DNA of 64,000 bases from positions 1,054,001 to 1,118,000 of the forward strand of contig CAWCHQ010000002.1 of the NCBI GenBank assembly GCA_963795415.1, given 5' to 3'. The notes beneath the pieces were generated by a model. That model saw only the letters and a program-made list of their open reading frames with translations. It was not told the DNA's origin and ran no database searches. The position numbers were made by a program, and so were the translations under genes. This document shows, piece after piece, positions 26,323-35,736 of the stretch. Position 1 is the stretch's first letter. The number at the start of each line of letters is the position of its first letter. This stretch comes from CAVSUZ01 sp963795415 (lineage in GTDB: Bacteria > Pseudomonadota > Alphaproteobacteria > Acetobacterales > Acetobacteraceae).

Positions 26323-27711
26323 GCGGCGCGGGAAAGTGCCGGCTGGTATTCTATGGTGACGACTTCACCGGCTCGACCGATGCGCTAGAGGTGCTCGCCT
26401 TCGCCGGGCTGCGCTGCGCGTTGTTCTTGAAGCCGCCGCGACCGGAGACGCTGGCGCAATTCGCCGCGCTCGATGCTGCGGGGGTTGCCGGCGACAGCCG
26501 TGCCATGAGCCCCGCCGAAATGGAGGCCACCATGCCGGCGATGTTCGAGGCGCTCGCCTCCGTCGGAGCGCCGATCATTCATTACAAGGTTTGTTCCACC
26601 TTCGACAGCTCGCCCTTGGTCGGCAGCATCGGCCGTGTGATGGAGATCGTGCACGAGCGGTTTACCTCCGGATTCATTCCGATCGTCGCCAGCACGCCGG
26701 CGCTCGGGCGTTACTGCCTGTTTGGCAACCTGTTCGCCCGTTCCGGCACCGACGGCAAAGTCTATCGCATCGACCGCCATCCGATCATGAGCGTGCATCC
26801 GGTCACGCCGATGGCCGAGGGCGATCTCGCGCTCCACCTTGCGCAGCAAGGCGAGGTCGCGATCGAAAAATTCCCGTATCCCTGGTTCGAGGAAGGTCGC
26901 CACGCCGCGCTCGAGCATTTGCGTGCGCTCGCCGATGCCGGGGCGGACGCCATTTTGTTCGATGCGGCCCTGCCCCGGCATCTCACCGACATCGGCCATC
27001 TGCTTGCCGAGGAGTCGAAGCGGCGCGCTCCGGTGTTCGTGGTCGGCGGCTCGGGCGTCGAATACACGCTGACGCAGTTCTGGCGCGAGAGCCAAGGCTT
27101 GGCGGGGAACTCCCGGTCGCTATGACACGATACGGCCGGTGGACCGGCTGCTCGCGGCTTCCGGCAGCGCGTCGAAGCTGACGGCCGCGCAAATCGACGC
27201 CGCCCTGCAAGCAGGCTTCGCGGACATTCCAGTCATTGCGCGCGATCTGCTGGACGAGGACGCATGGCACGAGACGGCGGCCGAGCTGGCGAGCCGGGCT
27301 GTTGCGCTGCTTGCGCAGGGCCGGAGCGTGCTGCTGCACACCGCGCGCGGTCCTGATGATCCGCGCATCGGCGAAATGCTGGAGGCCATGCAGGCGCGGG
27401 GTTTCACGCGCGAGGACGTACGGCAAAGCGGCGGCCGCGTGCTGGGAATGCGATTGGGCGAGGTTGTGCGGCGGATTCTGGAAACGCATCCACTACCGCG
27501 CATCGCTGTCGCGGGTGGCGATACGTCGAGCCAGATCACGCAAGTGCTCGGGCCGGACGCGCTGGAAGTGGCGGCGCGGCTCGCGCCGGGCGCGCCGCTC
27601 TGCCGCACCGTTTCGCGCTCGCCCACAACGCACGGCATCGAGATCGCGCTCAAGGGCGGACAAATGGGCGGAGCCGATTTTTTCGAGAGCGTCCGGAATG
27701 GACGCGGGTAA
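26319..27711 (+). pseudogene. oiaK: DUF1537 four-carbon acid sugar kinase (OiaK type), one frameshift
   Basis: The N-terminal domain reads LVFYGDDFTGSTDALEVLA (the DUF1537 substrate motif) and continues to VFVVGGSGVEYTLTQFW. A frame change near 27090-27120 then joins PVDRLLAASGSASKLTAAQ and the nucleotide-binding C-terminal domain, with RIAVAGGDTSSQITQVLG and KGGQMGGADFF. The total length, about 463 residues, is normal. Members phosphorylate sugar-acid hydroxyls; next to an OiaX-like protein the expected substrate is 3-oxo-isoapionate. Both halves are well conserved, so a sequencing indel is quite possible. Confidence 0.8.
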
Positions 27712-27774
27712 ATGACACTCTGGTTCAGATCCGAATATGTGCGTTGACCAATGCGCCTGATCCGCAATCCAGCT

Positions 27775-28125
27775 CTGCCACGGGCTTGGGGACCGGTGGT
27801 GATCGCAGTCGCCAACAACGGCGCCTGGCAGGTCGAGGTGTACGACCAGCGGGTCACCCATGGCCGCGTCGTCGGCACGACCTTGCAATTTGCGGATTAC
27901 GCAGCAATGGCGCGGGCTTTCGGCATGCACGGCGAGCGGGTGGAAAAACCCGAGGACCTGGAGGGCGCGGTCGAGCGCGCCTTCGCCAATCGCCCGGCGC
28001 TGCTGGATGTGGTCGTCACGCCCGAAGCGGTCTCGTCGGACGCGAAGACCGGGCTCGCCTGGGTTCCGGACTTACAGCCGCTCGCCGCCTGGGACGGGGC
28101 CGAACGGAAATGGCGGGACGGCTGA
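27775..28125 (+). pseudogene. C-terminal fragment of a thiamine-diphosphate enzyme (acetolactate synthase type)
   Basis: About 115 residues from VVIAVANNGAWQVEVYDQRV to DLQPLAAWDGAERKWRDG match the last part of the TPP-binding domain of acetolactate synthase/benzoylformate decarboxylase-like enzymes (ANNGAWQVEVYDQ is the strand after the GDGS...NN motif; DYAAMARAFGMHGERV follows). The N-terminal 400 or more residues are absent; upstream lies the kinase gene after 60 bases. It is a remnant left by deletion. Confidence 0.7.
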
Positions 28126-28175
28126 GCCGGTCGAGCGGAACGCTGGGGCCGACGCATCTGGGGGAGGAGGCGAAC

Positions 28176-29444
28176 ATGGAACGCGCGCTGGGTGCGAGCT
28201 TCGAGGCGGTGAGCGCGGCTGAGGAGCGGATCTACCGGAAGGTGACGCTGAGGCTCGTGCCGTTCCTCTTCATTTGTTATTTCGCGGCGTATCTCGACCG
28301 GGTGAATGTCGGGTTCGCCAAGCTGCAGATGCTGCACGATCTGCGTTTCAGCGAAACGGAATACGGATTTGGCGCCGGGATTTTCTTCCTGGGCTACGTG
28401 CTGTTCGAGGTTCCGAGCAACGTCATCATGCACCGGGTGGGAGCCCGCGTCTGGATCGCGCGCATAATGCTCACCTGGGGAATCATATCGGGCGCCATGG
28501 CATTCGCCCATTCGGCCCTCACATTCTACATCCTGCGTTTCCTGCTGGGTGTTGCCGAGGCGGGATTTATCCCCGGCATTTTGCTGTATCTGACCTATTG
28601 GTATCCGGCGTACCGGCGCGGCCGAATTACCGCGCTGTTTCTGGCGGCGATTCCGGCGGCAAGCATTTTCGGAGGCCCGCTCTCGGGCGGAATTCAATGG
28701 CTGTTCATCGCGGAGACCATTCCATCGCTGATTCTCGGCATCGCCACGCTGTTTTATCTCGATGACCGCGTGGAGCGCGTGCGGTGGTTTAGCGAGCCCG
28801 AAAAGCGGGTCGTGGCGGAGAACGTCGCCCGCGAGAACCAGGAGAAGGCGGGGCACTCGCATCTTTCGGAAGCGTTCAGCAACGGCCGGGTCTGGCTGCT
28901 TGGGCTGATCTATTTCGGGATCGCGAGCGGCATTTACATCATCAGCTTCTGGCTGCCCATGATTATCAAGTAGACCGGCGTGTCCAACCCGCTGCAAATC
29001 GGCCTGCTCACCGCGATCCCCTATATCGCCGCGATCATCGCCATGATCGGCGTGAACAGCAGCGGCGACCGCTTCCGCGAGCGCCGCTGGCACACCATCA
29101 TTCCGGCACTGCTGACGGCGCTCGGCCTCGTGCTGGCGGCGCGAGGCGCCCACGATACGCGGCTCGCGATGCTCGGCCTCGTTCTGGCCGCGGCGGGAGC
29201 GTCCAGCGCGCAGGCCTCGTTCTGGTGCCTCCCTGCCGCCTTTCTGGGCGGCGCTGCCGCGGCGGCCGGCATCGCGCTCGTGAACTCGCTCGGCAACATC
29301 GCGGGATTCGTTAGCACCTTCCTGGTGGGCTGGATCACCGATCTGACTCACAGCACGTCCTCGGCGCTGTATCTATTCGCGGCGCTGCTGGTGATCGGCA
29401 GCCTGCTCATCCTTACCATTCCCGCCCGGCTCGTGAACAAATGA
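28176..29444 (+). pseudogene. MFS transporter of the anion:cation symporter type, amber codon in mid-gene
   Basis: GGGGGAGGAGG precedes the ATG at 28176. The first 265 residues show RVNVGFAKLQMLHDL, the ACS-family start, with hydrophobic segments, and end LPMIIK followed by an in-frame TAG at 28971. The same frame continues TGVSNPLQIGLLTAIPYIAA to the end at 29444. The lost residue is probably Gln (CAG to TAG). The loop around SGGIQWLFIAETIP is about 15 residues shorter than usual, another sign of decay. The family imports organic acids and sugar acids. It sits after the sugar-acid operon but may be independent. Confidence 0.82.
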
Positions 29445-29564
29445 CCAAAAGCTTCGGCGAAGCGCGGCACCACCGGTCTGCGAAGACGAGCCGTGCTGCG
29501 TCTATGGTCCGCGCCGAGAAGCGGGGCAGCGAAATGGGTTAGCCGACGACGCGGACGCGCGGCC

Positions 29565-29987
29565 ATGCAAGCCGTCCTGAACGCGGCCCTGCCGATCTTG
29601 GCGCTGATTTCCACCGGGTTTCTGTGCGGCCGGTTCCGCATCTTCGCACCCGCGTCGTCCGAGGGATTGAACCGCTTCGCGATTTACCTGGCGCTGCCGT
29701 CAGCCACGACGCGCTGTCGATCGGCATTCTCGTGGCCCTGAAACTGCTGGTCCAGCCAGGCATTACCGCCCTGCTCGCGTTCTATGTATTGGACGTCCCG
29801 CCGTATTGGACGTCCCGCCGCTCTGGTCGCATGCGGCAGTGCTGCTGAGCGCGCGCCGATCGGATCGGGGCCGTTCATGATCGCGCAGCTCTACGGCATC
29901 AAGCCGGGCGTCACCTCCGGCGCCATCCTGATGTCGCATGTGTTCTCGGTGGCGAGTGTCTCGATCCTCGTGGCCGGGTGCGGATGA
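29565..29987 (+). pseudogene. AEC-family (auxin efflux carrier-like) permease remnant
   Basis: The N terminus MQAVLNAALPILALISTGFL and FRIFAPASSEGLNRFAIYLA is typical of AEC permeases. After ALPS about 150 residues are missing and the sequence jumps to LSIGILVALKLLVQPGITAL. A 17-bp tandem duplication then shifts the frame; past it LWSHAAVLLSA and GPFMIAQLYGIKPGVTSGAI can be read. A real deletion plus a duplication shows decay and not sequencing noise. Confidence 0.75.
29787..29820 (+). repeat. 17-bp perfect tandem duplication in the AEC permease remnant
   Basis: The unit TATTGGACGTCCCGCCG occurs twice in a row (29787-29803 and 29804-29820). Removing one copy restores the permease reading YVLDVPPLWSHAAVLLSA, so the duplication is a recent frameshift mutation. 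Confidence 0.85.
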
Positions 29988-30164
29988 CAGGAGCGGAAAT
30001 CCGCTGCCGGCCATGGTCGCCTCCATGGTCGCAGCCCGGGGGTCCCAGTTCGGCGTCTGCAACAGAACCTTGTCACCTGGACGGCATCTCGGACATACAA
30101 TGTCCCCCTGCACGCCGTCTGGAGAAAGCAGACGCGCGGCGGGGAGGAGCGAGTCTGGTCCTGA

Positions 30165-30500
30165 GCCGTTCGATAATCCCGTTCTCGGGACCTGGAGGCT
30201 GCAATCCTATGTCCGCGAGGTCATCGCTATCTCGGTTATGCCCCGGACGGGCGAATGTACGCGATCTTCGTCCGGCATGACCGCGCAGCGCCGCGGGATG
30301 TCGTTCCGACGGAAGAAGAGGGCGTCCAGCTTCTCGGCTCCATGGCCGCCTATGCCGGGACGTACACGCTCGGTGGCAGGAAAGTGATCCACCACATCGA
30401 CATCCCCTGGAACCAGAGCTGGATGGGAACCGACCAGACCCGCTTCTTCGAGCTGGAGGGCGACACGCTGACGATCACGACGGCGCCCCTACCGGAGTTA
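30165..30500 (+). pseudogene. Lipocalin-like domain protein, frameshifted
   Basis: LGTWRLQSYVRE in one frame, then YLGYAPDGRMYAIFVRHDRA, AAYAGTYTLGGRKVIHHIDI and MGTDQTRFFELEGDTLTITT in another (change near 30215), follow the order of the small lipocalin-like (Lipocalin_5) proteins of about 140 residues. No start codon with a good ribosome-binding site is visible. The function of the family is not established. Between 30500 and 30597 another frame ends GPIVVGPDRGPYGPGG before a stop; I do not recognise it. Confidence 0.6.
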
Positions 30501-30597
30501 TCTCGACGAGGGCGGAGGGGCGCTCGATCCTGGTCTGGACGAAGGTCCGATTGTGGTGGGCCCGGATCGAGGCCCTTATGGGCCGGGAGGATAGGTC

Positions 30598-31157
30598 GTG
30601 GCTGGTATCTTCGATCTCGACGGAAGCCAAGTGCTGGTGACAGGCGCATCGAGCGGGTCGGGAAGCATTTCGCGCGCGTCCTGGCGGAGGGCGGAGCCCG
30701 CGTGTCGCTCACCACCCGGCGGACGGAGGCGCTGGCCGCCGGCGTCGCGCAATTCGCGCCGCCAACGGCGAGGCGGCCGCTGTGGTGATGGACCTGACCG
30801 ATGCCGACAGCGTGGAGCGCACGCTCGACCATGCGGAGGCGGCATTCGGCCCGGTTGCCGTCTCGTCAACAACGCGGGCGTGACCGAGGCGCGTGCCGCG
30901 CTCGAGATCGACGAGGCCGGCTGGACCCGGGTCATGGATACGAATCTGAAAGGCGCCTGGCTGGCGGCGCAGCGGCCGGCGCGGCGCATGGTGCGGCATC
31001 AGATTTCGGGCAGCATCGTCAACATAGCCTCCATCCTGGGCCTGCGCGTCGCGGGCGGTGTCGCGCCCTGCGCGATTTCGAAGGCGGGCGTGATCCAGAT
31101 GACCAAGGCGCTGGCGCTCGAATGGGCGCGGCAACAAATCCGCGTCAACGCCATCGC
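30598..31157 (+). pseudogene. Short-chain dehydrogenase, frameshifted and cut by an IS6-family fragment
   Basis: The GTG at 30598 has GGGAGGATAGG upstream and reads AGIFDLDGSQVLVTGASSG. The frame then changes near 30655, 30765 and 30865: KHFARVLAEGGARVSLTTRR, VVMDLTDADSVERTLDHAEA, NNAGVTEARAALEIDEAGWT, SIVNIASILGLRVAGG, AISKAGVIQMTKALALEWAR. It ends after RVNAIA at about 31157, where inverted IS6-family sequence starts, so the last 50 or so residues are lost. Confidence 0.78.
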
Positions 31158-31478
31158 AAGCGCTTCGCCTGCCCGCGCGTTCCGTCGATCCTGAACCAGA
31201 ATGTCGAGCACGACGCCGCGCTGGTCGATCGCGCGACATAGATAGTGCAGCTCGCCGTTGATCCGGACGAACACCTCGTCCGGGTGCCATATATCCCCTG
31301 GTTTGGGTCGCCGTCGGCGCAGCCGCCGGGCGAAGTCAGCGCCGAACTTCCGGCACCAGTTTCGGATGCTCTCGTGGGTCACTGCTACGCCACGCTCGGC
31401 CAGGATCAGCTCGACATCCCGCAGACTGGCGAGCGGTCGAGCCGCGGATTGGGAAGACCCGGGTAATTCAAGGCGCAA
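31158..31478 (-). pseudogene. IS6-family transposase, N-terminal half, inverted
   Basis: The minus strand reads SLRDVELILAERGVAVTHES, IRNWCRKFGADFARRLRRRR, DIWHPDEVFVRINGELHYL and VVLDILVQDRRNARA and stops at the SDR junction (31158). This is the first half of an IS6/IS26-type DDE transposase including the first catalytic Asp. Its last 137 bases are nearly identical, in inverted orientation, to 33746-33881, where the second half of the same transposase type begins. Confidence 0.8.
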
Positions 31479-31879
31479 CGCAGCACGGAGTCTTGATGGG
31501 GACCCAGTCAGCGAACTCCATCAGGGCCGGCGGCCACATGCACCGCGCCAGAGGCCGGACATATGACTGCACCTGATCATCTCGCCAGAGCAGCCGCGAA
31601 ACTCCGTGCACGCAGGGGCCGTTCTCTAATCGCGCCTTCTGCGTCAATGGTTTTTTTGTTCTACCCTTGTTGCCTGGCCGGGGTCACGGTTCTCTCCGCG
31701 GTCGGCGTGTGCCGCCGCAACATCTGGTCCGAAGCACAGGCGCTGCAATGTCCACAACGGGCTCACGCGGAAGCCGCGCGGCCCAACGGCCTCCCTCGCA
31801 GCTAGGCCTGTACCCTCGCCCCAGTGGGCAACTCGTCCTCGCGCCGGCTTCTGACGCGAGTGGATCTCGTCAGGGTTTC
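31479..31879. other. Unassigned stretch between IS6 and IS110 remnants
   Basis: No gene family was recognised in either strand. A few short open frames without ribosome-binding sites are present. It probably consists of IS ends and old target DNA. Confidence 0.4.
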
Positions 31880-32653
31880 TCAGCCATACTGTCGCGGCGT
31901 CAGCCCCATGTGCGCGCCGACAGATCGCGAGCGCGCAAACCGCGCCGGGTTTTCAACGGTGCTGACATAGGCCAGCACGGACACGACCCCGATGCCGGGC
32001 ACACTCATCAACCGGCGACAGGTCGGGTCCTTCTTTGCTAACGCCCGCACCTCTTTGTCGAAGGCGGCAATCTGCTCGCGCAACTGCCGCCAGGCCATCA
32101 GCATGGGCCGGGCGATCGGCGCCAGGTCGTCTCGGTCGGCGAGCAGCGCCTCGACGCGTCGGTCGAAAGGCAGGCCGCGCATCGCTCCAGGCAGCAGGCC
32201 GAACGTCTTGAGCAAGCCCCGGATATGGTTTGACAGACGGGTTGTCATGCCGACGAGCTGCGCCCGGGCGCCCAGCAAGGAACGCGTCCGATGAGCGTCG
32301 AGCGACTTCACGTGCACAGACCGATACCATCCGGTGCGCATGATCTGCGCCAGCCCCTCGGCGTCGTTCTGGTCGGTCTTGTTCATCTGCATCTTGAGCG
32401 CAGCACTCGCGTGCTTGGCGTCGAGACAGGTGATGTCGATGCCTTGCGCGCGCAGTTCATGCACGAGCCATGGCGTCATCGGCCCAGTCTCGATCCCGAT
32501 CCTCGCATCGTCTCCCGCATGCCCCCTGACCACCCGCGCAATCTGCCCAGGGTCGGTTGCGCATTGGCCACGCCAAACTCGGCGGCCGGTGTCGTCAACA
32601 ACGCAGATCGAAGTCAGCTTCCGTGAAACGTCCAATCCAACAAATCGGGCCAT
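31880..32653 (-). pseudogene. IS110-family transposase, C-terminally truncated
   Basis: The 257 residues from MARFVGLDVSRKLTSICVVD include IGIETGPMTPWL and KTDQNDAEGLAQIMRTGWY (DEDD domain) and the start of the serine domain, RRLMSVPGIGVVSVLAYVST and VGAHMGLTPRQYG. The frame then stops where active copies continue for about 80 more residues including the catalytic Ser. It differs clearly from the IS110 copy at 12.2-13.2 kb, so it is another IS110 lineage. The frame itself is clean, so truncation is the only lesion. Confidence 0.83.
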
Positions 32654-32953
32654 CGAGCCGTCTCCCATGTGCGAGCCGCCGAGCGACAAAGCCCGGATCG
32701 CAGCACTATGAGAGCTTCAAGCTCCGGCCGCGATTACCCGATGTCCACATATGAATTCTGCACTCAGGACGGTCGCGACCTGACCCGTCATACGCCAGCA
32801 GCCCTGCGGAGAGCGTTGCCCACCATGCGATAAGTTCGCCGAATTGGCGTCAGGCTGGGAAGCAAACCATGACGGCACAGTCTATTCAGTAGATGTGCTT
32901 GAATGCCGGGGCAGGGCAGCTGTATGGCGCCCCCGCCGCAAGGGGGAGGGTTC

Positions 32954-33493
32954 ATGGCGCGGACGGTCGATCGCATGCCTGCCGGGGCGGGAGGGAGAAG
33001 GCATTCCGTCTGGTCGTGCTCGCTGCATCGCCGGATGGATTGCGCTGTCCTGCTGATAGCGGCGCTCACTCTTCTCGCGCTTTCTCACACAACCTCCAGG
33101 GCAGCCGTTCCGCAGGGCGTATGGCTCATGGAGGCGAGAGTGGCCGTGCAAATCTACAGCTGTGCCGGTCTGCTGTGCGGGCGGATCCTTTGGTTGCAGA
33201 TTCCCCGCGACCCTCAGGGTCAACTGGACCGTGACAAGAATAATCCGGATCCGACGCTGCGGCAGCGTCGTCTCTGTGGCCTGACCATCCTTTGGGATCT
33301 ACGCCCCACAGGCCCGCAGCGCTGGGGAGGCGGCCGGTTCTACAACCCGGACGATGGGAAGACATACAATGTCTCAGCTCAGCTCAAATCCGCTGACGTG
33401 CTCATGGCGCGCATCTATCTGGGAATTCCGCTTTTCGGCGAGACCAAGACCCTGATTCGGATTCCGCACGGAACATCGAAAGGATGGTGCTGA
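32954..33493 (+). CDS. DUF2147 family exported protein
   Basis: The protein has 179 residues if the ATG at 32954 is used (GGGGGAGGG just upstream); an ATG at 33035 gives 152 residues with a more standard signal peptide, MDCAVLLIAALTLLALSH, ending SRAA. The mature part is a DUF2147 domain: GVWLMEARVAVQIYSC, LCGRILWLQIPRDPQGQLD, NNPDPTLRQRRLCGL, RWGGGRFYNPDDGKTYN and YLGIPLFGETKT. The family is periplasmic and of unproven function. It is intact and isolated between IS110 and IS481-like remnants, so it looks like cargo or a survivor of the rearrangements. Confidence 0.8.
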   Translation: MARTVDRMPAGAGGRRHSVWSCSLHRRMDCAVLLIAALTLLALSHTTSRAAVPQGVWLMEARVAVQIYSCAGLLCGRILWLQIPRDPQGQLDRDKNNPDPTLRQRRLCGLTILWDLRPTGPQRWGGGRFYNPDDGKTYNVSAQLKSADVLMARIYLGIPLFGETKTLIRIPHGTSKGWC

Positions 33494-33499
33494 GCATCA

Positions 33500-33728
33500 A
33501 CTGAGGAATGGGCTCCGGATATACCGAGCAGCTCGCTATCGGGACGCACCACTACAACTGGGATCGGTCACACGAGGCCGTGCATGGTGTTACGCCAATC
33601 GACCGCGTATGTGAGCGCGCGGACACGACGCCTCTCCATGGCGCGGTCAGTGACGCTTATGACCGGCAAAGGAGCGCGTTCGAGTTCGCGATCACGTCGT
33701 TAATGCTGTGTTACGAGCATTGAAATGA
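33500..33728 (+). pseudogene. C-terminal remnant of an IS481-like transposase
   Basis: Residues HHYNWDRSHEAVHGVTPIDR and TTPLHGAVSDAYD match the end of integrase-type transposases (IS481 and relatives, YNxxRPHxxLxGxTPxDR). A frame change near 33662 gives KERVRVRDHVVNAVLRALK before the stop at 33726. The catalytic part is missing. Confidence 0.6.
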
Positions 33729-33745
33729 TGTCTGTGGACGGCACA

Positions 33746-34233
33746 ATATATGGCACCTGGACGAGGTATTCGTCCGGATCAACGGCGAGCTGCACTATCT
33801 ATGGCGGGCGAGCGACCAGCGCGGCGTCGTGCTCGACATTCTGGTTCAGGATCGACGGAACGCGCGGGCAGCGAAGCGCTTCTTCAAACGCCTGTTGCGA
33901 GGGCTGAAGTTCCGGCCCCGACGCCTCGTGACCGACGGCCTCCGCAGCTATGGCGTTGCCCAGCGCGAGGTCCTGCCAGGCGTGCGACACCGGCAGAGCC
34001 GCTACCTCAACAATCGAGCGGAAAACTCACATCGGCCGACACGACGACGGGAGCGGCAGGTGCAACGGTTCAAGTCGCCTGGACAGGCGCAGCGGTTTCT
34101 CTCAGCGCACCGCATCATCTACGGCCACTTCCGTCCACGTCGCCATCTGATGGCGGCAGGCGTCTACCGGCGCGCTCGCGCGAGGGCGTTCCGCGTTTGG
34201 CAGCAGGAGACGTGCGCCCATCGAGCGGTTTGA
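33746..34233 (+). pseudogene. IS6-family transposase, C-terminal two thirds
   Basis: From IWHLDEVFVRINGELHYLWR the frame runs intact through RRNARAAKRFFKRLLRGLKF, RRLVTDGLRSYGVAQ (second catalytic Asp) and NNRAENSHRPTRRRERQ (catalytic Glu) to QQETCAHRAV. The N-terminal third is missing at 33746. The first 136 bases repeat, inverted, the sequence at 31158-31294. Confidence 0.85.
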
Positions 34234-34321
34234 CCCTGCCACTCTCAACAATCTGGCCCGAACGCGTCGCGTCAGCAGTTAAAACTTGGCATTGCCCCTT
34301 CGATTCGGATCCGGCCGGGCG

Positions 34322-34753
34322 CTATTTGTCGCTCAGCAGCTCGTCGAGTGTCACCGGACAGGCATCCAGGATCGGCAGCGGCGGTTGACCGTCGATCGCC
34401 TCCGGCTGCAAGTCCCGCGCGTCCGCATAGAGTTGGGCCAGGTCGATCTTCTGGCGCATGGATGGGGCGAAGCGCCTGCGCGCCTGCCGTCGGAACACGC
34501 GCAGCTCCTTCTCCCAGGCTCGGACCGCATTTGTGTTCGGCCAAGATATTAGCTTGAGGTAGTGCGCAAGCGCGTTGGTCAGCAGTGACTCGACCGCGTA
34601 GAGGTCACTCCGGCCCACGCTCTCGATCTCCTCAATGATGTTTGGCCAGTCGAGCTCGGCGTCGTTGACGCGCTCGCCCGCCGCGAGCCGGCGCAGCAGT
34701 TCGGACTGCTGTTCCGACCAGCTCAGGATGTCGGCGTCGTAGAGTTCACTCAT
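34322..34753 (-). CDS. DUF29 family protein
   Basis: The 143-residue protein matches DUF29: LYDADILSWSEQQSELLRRL, ELDWPNIIEEIESVGRSD, LLTNALAHYLKLISWP and a C-terminal FAPSMRQKIDLAQLYADA. It is largely alpha-helical and its biochemical role is unknown. Its ATG overlaps the stop of a small upstream gene by three to four bases, so the two are translated together in a manner common for toxin-antitoxin pairs. It lies between IS6-family copies on both sides. Confidence 0.82.
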   Translation of the reverse strand: MSELYDADILSWSEQQSELLRRLAAGERVNDAELDWPNIIEEIESVGRSDLYAVESLLTNALAHYLKLISWPNTNAVRAWEKELRVFRRQARRRFAPSMRQKIDLAQLYADARDLQPEAIDGQPPLPILDACPVTLDELLSDK

Positions 34754-34932
34754 GCTGCACTCCGCCGCTTGGGCGAGCGGTCCTCGAGATCGAGAGCGTC
34801 CACCGGGAGACCAGCTGTGGCCAACGCGCGGGTGATGACCTGTTTCTGGGTGATCCCCTCGGCCTTCGCGCGCTTAGCTAGTGCGATCGCGAGCTCCTCT
34901 GATGGCGTTGTCAGGTTGGTGCGGCTTGTCAT
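34750..34932 (-). CDS. Small helical/RHH-like protein, possible antitoxin-type partner of DUF29
   Basis: The ATG at 34932 gives 60 residues: MTSRTNLTTPSEELAIALAK and AKAEGITQKQVITRALATAG followed by an acidic-basic tail. The predicted helix pair EELAIALAKRAKAEG / TQKQVITRALATAG resembles ribbon-helix-helix or CopG-like DNA-binding proteins, but I cannot prove the family. The open frame extends upstream to 35013, but that part overlaps an IS6 end. Its promoter must lie inside or next to the IS6 copy at 34975. Confidence 0.55.
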   Translation of the reverse strand: MTSRTNLTTPSEELAIALAKRAKAEGITQKQVITRALATAGLPVDALDLEDRSPKRRSAA

Positions 34933-34974
34933 GACGTGGCAGCTTCCAAAGCATGAACCCGACGTCAAGTCCAT

Positions 34975-35653
34975 ACCGCGGCTTTTCGCTTCCCGCGCGA
35001 GATCATCCAGCACGCCGTTTTGCCTCTACCACTGCTTCAGTCTGAGCCTGCGCGATGTCGAGCTGCTCCCGGCGGAGCGCGGCATCGTGGTCAGCTACGA
35101 GAGCATCCGCGCGTGGGGCCAGCGCTTCGGCCAAATTGTTCGCCGCGACACTGAAGCGCCGCCGTCCGCGCCCTGGCGACAAAGGGTTCCTCGGCGAGGT
35201 ATTCATTCGCATCCGCGGCAAGGTTCATTATCTGTGGCGAGCAATCGACCAGGATGGCCACGTCCTCGACATCCTCGTGCAGAGCCGACGAACGCAAGAG
35301 CCGCCAAGCGGTTCTTCCGCAAACTGCTGGGGGGCTTGCGCTATGCGCCGCGCGTGCTCGTGACCGACAAGCTGAAGAGCTACGGCGCGACAAGGCGCGA
35401 GGCCATGCCCGGCGGCGAACATCGGCAAAGCCGCTATCTCAACAACCGCGCGGAAGCTTCACACCAGCCGACCCGGAGACGCGAGCGACAGATGCAGCGT
35501 TTCAAATCGGCTCGGCAAGCGCAGCGTTTCCTCTCCGCCCATAGCCGAATTCACAATCTGTTCCAACTCCGCCGCCACCTTCTTCCCGCGACCGAACACC
35601 GTGCCGCTCGCGATCAGGCCTTCAGCATGTGGCGCGGCGCGAGTGCTTTGTAG
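34975..35653 (+). pseudogene. IS6-family transposase, frameshifted copy
   Basis: RFPREIIQHAV near the start, then LYHCFSLSLRDVELLPAERG, VVSYESIRAW, a central part in another frame (FLGEVFIRIRGKVHYLWRAI, DGHVLDILVQSRR) and the C-terminal part ARAAKRFFRKLLGGLRYAPR, VLVTDKLKSYGATRREAM and NNRAEASHQPTRRRERQ give a full IS6 transposase in three frames. The first Asp of the DDE triad lies where WHLDE should be but reads GFLGEVF, so the first catalytic residue is also lost. Confidence 0.82.
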
Positions 35654-35736
35654 AACGCTTGATCGATACCCGAAGGGCCTCTCACTGCCCAATGCTCAAC
35701 AACCTGACAACGCCGGCGCAGCGGTTCCTTTCAACA

